From assembly GCA_003283665.1 (NCBI GenBank), contig QBWF01000005.1:1-55689 (forward strand): a DNA stretch of 55,689 nucleotides, written 5' to 3'. Position numbers and translations under genes: made by a program. The stretch's first letter is position 1. Each line of letters starts with the position of its first letter. Shown here one piece after another: positions 52,154-55,689 of this stretch. Origin of the DNA: Prochlorococcus sp. AG-315-I14. GTDB taxonomy: Bacteria > Cyanobacteriota > Cyanobacteriia > PCC-6307 > Cyanobiaceae. Below the pieces are notes generated by a model. The model was not told the origin of the DNA. It searched no databases and saw only the letters and a list, made by a program, of their open reading frames with translations.

Positions 52154-52902
52154 ATTCTCCATTGCTAGAGATAAAACAAATTTCAGTTAGTTTTGATGGA
52201 TTCCTTGCTCTTAATGATCTTAATCTAGTTATGAATGAAGGTGATCTTAGAGCAGTTATCGGTCCAAATGGCGCAGGTAAAACTACCTTTTTAGATGTTA
52301 TTACCGGAAAAGTAGTACCAACCAAAGGTGATGTGATTTTCAAAAATAAATCATTGATTGGGCAAAAAGAATATCGTATAGCTCGTAAAGGGATTGGTAG
52401 GAAATTTCAAAGTCCTAGAATATTTAAAAATTTATCTGTACAAGAAAATCTAGCTCTATCAGTTAGCAGACCTAAAACTCCATTTTCATTATTAATCAAT
52501 AGTTTAAAGGTTAAGCAATTAGATAAAATCCAACACTTAATGAGTATTGTCAATCTCCAATCCAAATCAAATATCAAGGCTGGAGCTTTATCTCATGGTC
52601 AAAAACAATGGCTAGAAATTGCAATGTTAGTTGGACAAGATCCAGATCTATTATTGGTCGATGAACCTGTAGCAGGTTTAACAGATGAAGAAACAGATTT
52701 AACGGCTGATCTTCTTAAATCTTTAGCTGGTGATCATACTATCTTAGTTATTGATCATGATATGGAATTTATTCGTAGACTTGATTGTCCAGTTAGTGTT
52801 TTACATCAAGGACATATATTGAAAGAGGGGTCTATGAGCCAAATAGAAAAAGACCCTTTAGTAATAGAGATTTATTTAGGACAGTCTGAGGAGGAAGTTT
52901 AA
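52150..52902 (+). CDS. urtD: Urea ABC transporter ATPase UrtD
   Basis: 250 aa. Walker A IGPNGAGKTTF, signature LSHGQKQWLEIAMLVGQDP, Walker B LLLVDEPVAGLTDEE, His switch LVIDHDMEFI. LSHGQ in place of LSGGQ is usual in UrtD. Its stop shares a base with urtE. Confidence 0.96.
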   Translation: MNSPLLEIKQISVSFDGFLALNDLNLVMNEGDLRAVIGPNGAGKTTFLDVITGKVVPTKGDVIFKNKSLIGQKEYRIARKGIGRKFQSPRIFKNLSVQENLALSVSRPKTPFSLLINSLKVKQLDKIQHLMSIVNLQSKSNIKAGALSHGQKQWLEIAMLVGQDPDLLLVDEPVAGLTDEETDLTADLLKSLAGDHTILVIDHDMEFIRRLDCPVSVLHQGHILKEGSMSQIEKDPLVIEIYLGQSEEEV

Positions 52903-53609
52903 TGACCCTTCTTAAGACAAATGGTTTGAATACTTACTATGGCGAGAGTCATATACTTCGAAATGTTGATATAAATATCAACTCAGGTGAGATGGTATGT
53001 CTTATAGGTCGAAATGGTGTGGGTAAGACTACATTTCTAAAATCATTAATAGGCTTATTAACTCCTCGTAGTGGCGAGATTACTTTCAACGGAGATTTGA
53101 TCAATAGAAAGCCTCCTCATCAAAGGGCTCGTGCAGGTATCGCTTATGTTCCTCAGGGTCGAGAGATAATACCTTATCTCTCTGTTGAGGAGAATCTTCA
53201 ACTTGGAATGGAAGCTTTACCTGGAGGAGTTGCGAAGCATAAAAAGATTGACGAACTTGTCTTTGAATTGTTCCCGGTTCTTAAACAGTTTTTATCCCGA
53301 AGGGGAGGAGACTTAAGCGGTGGACAACAACAACAACTCGCAATTGCACGTGCATTATTGGGTAAACCGAAGTTACTGTTACTTGATGAACCAACTGAAG
53401 GAATACAGCCCAATATCGTTCAAGATATTGAGTCGGCAGTTAGAAGGATAATTGATGAAACTGGTATTGCTGTTTTATTGGTAGAGCAACATCTGCATTT
53501 TGTTAAGCAAGCAGATCGTTATTACGCAATGCAACGTGGAGGCATAGTGGCTAATGGGCCAACAAGTGAATTAAGTAAATCTGTAGTCGAGAAGTTTCTT
53601 AGCGTTTAA
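52902..53609 (+). CDS. urtE: Urea ABC transporter ATPase UrtE
   Basis: 235 aa. Walker A IGRNGVGKTTF, IAYVPQGREIIPYLSVEENL, signature LSGGQQQQLAIARALL, Walker B LLLLDEPTEGIQPN, LLVEQHLHF. Second ATPase of the urea importer and last gene of the operon. Confidence 0.96.
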   Translation: MTLLKTNGLNTYYGESHILRNVDININSGEMVCLIGRNGVGKTTFLKSLIGLLTPRSGEITFNGDLINRKPPHQRARAGIAYVPQGREIIPYLSVEENLQLGMEALPGGVAKHKKIDELVFELFPVLKQFLSRRGGDLSGGQQQQLAIARALLGKPKLLLLDEPTEGIQPNIVQDIESAVRRIIDETGIAVLLVEQHLHFVKQADRYYAMQRGGIVANGPTSELSKSVVEKFLSV

Positions 53610-53734
53610 AGATTATTCTTTTTTCTTCGCTTCAGAAAGTAAGCGTTTCATATTTACCAACTACCTAATTGATCGAAGATAATTGCGCAGCCTATAGATT
53701 GTTTTTCTGAGAGTTTCTATATGAATAAGAAATT

Positions 53735-54025
53735 TTATGTTTTTTCAATTGGTGCCATTGTTAATCCTTTGCTGATCAGTTGCTGATGATATAGCTCTGC
53801 CTGTTCAAAGGGGCCTCTCCATACTTCCGCTAAACCTTCCCTATCTACTTCGACGGCAAGTACCCATGATCTTTTTTGACTCATTCCTGGGATGATTTTC
53901 TCAAGACAATTTGCCACATGTTCAAACGTATTAAAATTATCATCAAGAACTATTATCCTTGCTTCTGGATATTTTCTTTTTGTTGTCTTTGGATCTAAGA
54001 CTGTAGTAGTAGTTTCTTGATCCAT
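53735..54025 (-). CDS. clpS: ATP-dependent Clp protease adaptor ClpS
   Basis: 96 aa from ATG 54025 (a TTG/ATG frame back to 54049 is open). Conserved core ARIIVLDDNFNTFEHVANCL, with the N-degron pocket region, then AVEVDREGLAEVWRGPFEQA. ClpS delivers N-end-rule substrates to ClpAP/ClpCP. Convergent with urtE, 125 bp away. Confidence 0.9.
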   Translation of the reverse strand: MDQETTTTVLDPKTTKRKYPEARIIVLDDNFNTFEHVANCLEKIIPGMSQKRSWVLAVEVDREGLAEVWRGPFEQAELYHQQLISKGLTMAPIEKT

Positions 54026-54131
54026 AAAAATGGGGGGCAAGGCCCACAAGATAAATCGACTGTCAACAATTCAATTCTGAATTTAGAATTCATTGCTGCA
54101 ACAATTAGATCTGCTTTGCTAACCATTGATA

Positions 54132-54160
54132 CTTTCCTCTCCCCGCATGCTCGAGGAAAG
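54132..54160 (-). terminator. Hairpin downstream of the 47-aa gene
   Basis: CTTTCCTC/GAGGAAAG, eight exact pairs with a 13-nt loop containing CCCGCATGCTC. It lies 76 bp past the stop at 54236 on the minus strand. No T-tract follows, so termination is uncertain. Confidence 0.45.
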
Positions 54161-54235
54161 AGGCTGAATATGAACTGAAGACAATAAAAGTGCCTTAGAA
54201 ATTGTAATTGGAAAGTAAGAAAACTAAGCTGGTGT

Positions 54236-54379
54236 CTACTTTACGAGAGATTTTAAATACCTCTTTCTTTGACCACTTCCTTCTACTTCAAAATGCCATG
54301 TAGGCCTTTTTCTGTCGGATGTTTTCAAATAGTCTTGAGACTTAGACGAGCTTGAATTCTTCTTAAACGAAGTAACCAT
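54236..54379 (-). CDS. Small basic protein, 47 aa
   Basis: MVTSFKKNSSSSKSQDYLKT, SDRKRPTWHFEVEGSGQRKR, YLKSLVK: basic, soluble, no membrane helix. The composition and ATG start support it; no family recognised. Confidence 0.5.
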   Translation of the reverse strand: MVTSFKKNSSSSKSQDYLKTSDRKRPTWHFEVEGSGQRKRYLKSLVK

Positions 54380-54477
54380 AGCTCTATTGAACCATATTTT
54401 CCGATAATTTGCTGTTCGGATAACATCTCAGGCCTGTTTTAAGTAATACTCGAAGTAACTAAATCAGAGAAAAGCCC

Positions 54478-54500
54478 CTTCCCCCGTTGCTCGAGGGAAG
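54478..54500 (-). terminator. Terminator-like hairpin after the 88-aa gene
   Basis: CTTCCC/GGGAAG with the loop CCGTTGCTCGA; on the minus strand GGGGCTTTTCTCT follows. It is 51 bp past the stop at 54552 and shares GCTCGAGG-type loop sequence with the hairpin at 54132. Confidence 0.55.
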
Positions 54501-54551
54501 AGCCAATCGAAAAATCAATGCTCTAAATAACTAACGTCCTCAAGTTACTTT

Positions 54552-54818
54552 TTAAGCAGCGACTTTTTCTTTCTCTTTCTTAGCTGGAGCCAGTGCTTTG
54601 AGCTCCTCTTGCAACTCAACCTCACGATCTGTCAATACTTTGACTCGTGCCTGATAGTTCTCTTCAAGTCTCATACGAGAAGTCTCAATATTATCGAGTT
54701 CTTCTTGATGTTGCTTACGTTTTAGTTCTTCTAACTGACTATCAGAGACAACATATACAGTTCTCATAGGAGACAAGAAAGAGTCAGAGAATACAGCATC
54801 AAATAAAGAGTAATACAT
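54552..54818 (-). CDS. Hypothetical coiled-coil protein
   Basis: 88 aa. After MYYSLFDAVFSDSFLSPMRT the protein is charged and helical with heptad-like spacing (LEELKRKQHQEELDNIETSR, LEENYQARVKVLTDREVELQ, EELKALAPAKKEKEK). No catalytic motif; probably a structural or scaffold protein. Function unknown. Confidence 0.6.
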   Translation of the reverse strand: MYYSLFDAVFSDSFLSPMRTVYVVSDSQLEELKRKQHQEELDNIETSRMRLEENYQARVKVLTDREVELQEELKALAPAKKEKEKVAA

Positions 54819-55055
54819 CAGGTCTCTTGCGAGTTACATAACTACTTTCGCCCGACTAATTAAATTCAGAAAGGTTGCAAACCGAAGAAATATATTCGGT
54901 GTCTACTACTCAGATCGGTTGCCACTAATGATTAGTTGGGTATACCGATAAGAGTATTGATTATTATTTAAGCCTATAGATCCTCTTAGATTTCAAAACA
55001 AGCCTTATTACTTTCAGGTTGGTCTAAATATTGAAAATAATTTCACACGATTTCT

Positions 55056-55689
55056 TTAATTAATTGCATCATATCTTTCGCATCGAACTTCAAGACTTGG
55101 ATCGTCGAACCATTCTTGAGGTTGAGTAAATAAATCGGTCAACAGGGATTCTCTTGAATTTGTGGGAGGTTTATATCCATATTCCCATCGAGCTAGTGGA
55201 GGCATCGACATGAGAATTGATTCCGTTCGACCATTTGTTTGAAGTCCAAAAATTGTACCTCTATCCCATACAAGATTGAATTCTGCATATCGACCACGTC
55301 TATATAATTGAAAGTCTCTCTCTCCCTTTCCATATATTTTGTTATTTCGTTTTTGCACAATTGGAGCGTAAGACGGCAAAAATGCCTTACCACAGGCTTT
55401 AGCTAAAGAAAGTAGCTCATGCCACGTTTTCGTTTGCTCACCCAACGAATCAGAGGCTTGGGAAGCATGGCTATTAGGTTGATTTCCTTTATATAGACTT
55501 CCAGTTCCATTTTGATAATCATAAAAAATACCTCCAATCCCTCTTGTTTCAGATCTATGTTTTAGGAAAAAATATTCATCACACCATCGCTTGAACACTG
55601 GGTAAAAGTTTTTATCCACTGAATCACAAGCTTCTTTATGCACATTGTGAAAATGTTTAACATCTTCTAAATAGGGATAATATGGAGTC
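55056..55689 (-). CDS. hemF: Coproporphyrinogen III oxidase, aerobic (partial, 5' end outside window)
   Basis: The frame enters from the right edge ([14 protein letters not shown]), so the GTG at 55643 is internal. Blocks of Hem[69 protein letters not shown] and a C-terminal [12 protein letters not shown]. It decarboxylates coproporphyrinogen III with O2 in haem and chlorophyll synthesis. About 210 codons are visible of roughly 340. Confidence 0.96.
   Translation of the reverse strand, partial: TPYYPYLEDVKHFHNVHKEACDSVDKNFYPVFKRWCDEYFFLKHRSETRGIGGIFYDYQNGTGSLYKGNQPNSHASQASDSLGEQTKTWHELLSLAKACGKAFLPSYAPIVQKRNNKIYGKGERDFQLYRRGRYAEFNLVWDRGTIFGLQTNGRTESILMSMPPLARWEYGYKPPTNSRESLLTDLFTQPQEWFDDPSLEVRCERYDAIN

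Noticed and set aside
1..55689. CRISPR array, rRNA genes or insertion sequences
   Set aside because: No regularly spaced repeats, rRNA-like blocks or transposase frames were seen.

Overview
The window is a low-GC stretch of a marine picocyanobacterial chromosome, most likely a Prochlorococcus, possibly a low-light clade. The evidence is the AT-rich coding style and many tiny single-helix membrane proteins. It is also the mix of CrtH carotene isomerase, a BicA-type SulP transporter, a full urease plus urtABCDE urea-uptake locus, and a conserved-looking recC, pdxJ, plsC, bolA, grxD, crtH, trmFO backbone. No rRNA or CRISPR was seen. Clade assignment is inference.

Layout. (1) 1-12.2 kb is core: recC (cut by the left edge), pdxJ, an acyltransferase, bolA and grxD, an atypical response regulator without the phospho-acceptor Asp, crtH, trmFO, tRNA-Lys(TTT), small unknowns and bicA. 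(2) 12.5-18.7 kb is a low-density zone of about fifteen short unknown genes, mostly one-helix membrane proteins, several under 60 codons. (3) 19.1-20.6 kb carries a type IV pilin-like protein with a C-type-lectin-like C-terminus and a small cysteine-rich protein. (4) tRNA-Pro(TGG) at 20917-20990 follows. A 47-bp stretch from its 3' half is repeated exactly at 35868-35914, framing a 15-kb integrated element (tycheposon-like or satellite-like; no integrase recognised). The element holds a PilB-type ATPase with membrane helices, a short HTH protein, a nuclease/transporter junction scar, DUF2237 and Nif11 proteins, a [2Fe-2S] ferredoxin, TenA and ThiD for thiamin salvage, an extended SDR, several tiny secreted proteins, a pair of DUF2811 proteins, a truncated SET protein, and an 830-bp non-coding stretch with DnaA-box-like motifs. 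(5) 36.1-43.2 kb has two more pilins sharing their N-terminal module with the lectin pilin but ending in different cysteine-rich domains. It also has secreted proteins, an interrupted gene, a YHYH plus nuclease protein, a decapitated K+ channel and a second PilB-like ATPase. (6) 43.2-53.6 kb is the urea locus: ureDABC on the minus strand, divergent ureEFG, then urtABCDE with a perfect GTA-N8-TAC NtcA box before urtA. (7) The right end has clpS, small genes and a partial hemF.

How it fits together. The urea block is a complete nitrogen-scavenging pathway: ABC uptake, Ni urease and its maturation proteins. The most unusual part is the pilus-like locus on both sides of the tRNA-Pro attachment site. 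It has three pilins with a common assembly and signal module and swappable, cysteine-stabilised or lectin-like tips, and two diverged PilB-type ATPases. It also has a set of secreted proteins with near-identical signal peptides, a duplicated leader sequence and duplicated nuclease sequence. I read it as a recombination-prone surface or secretion locus, possibly for adhesion or DNA handling; that function is inference.
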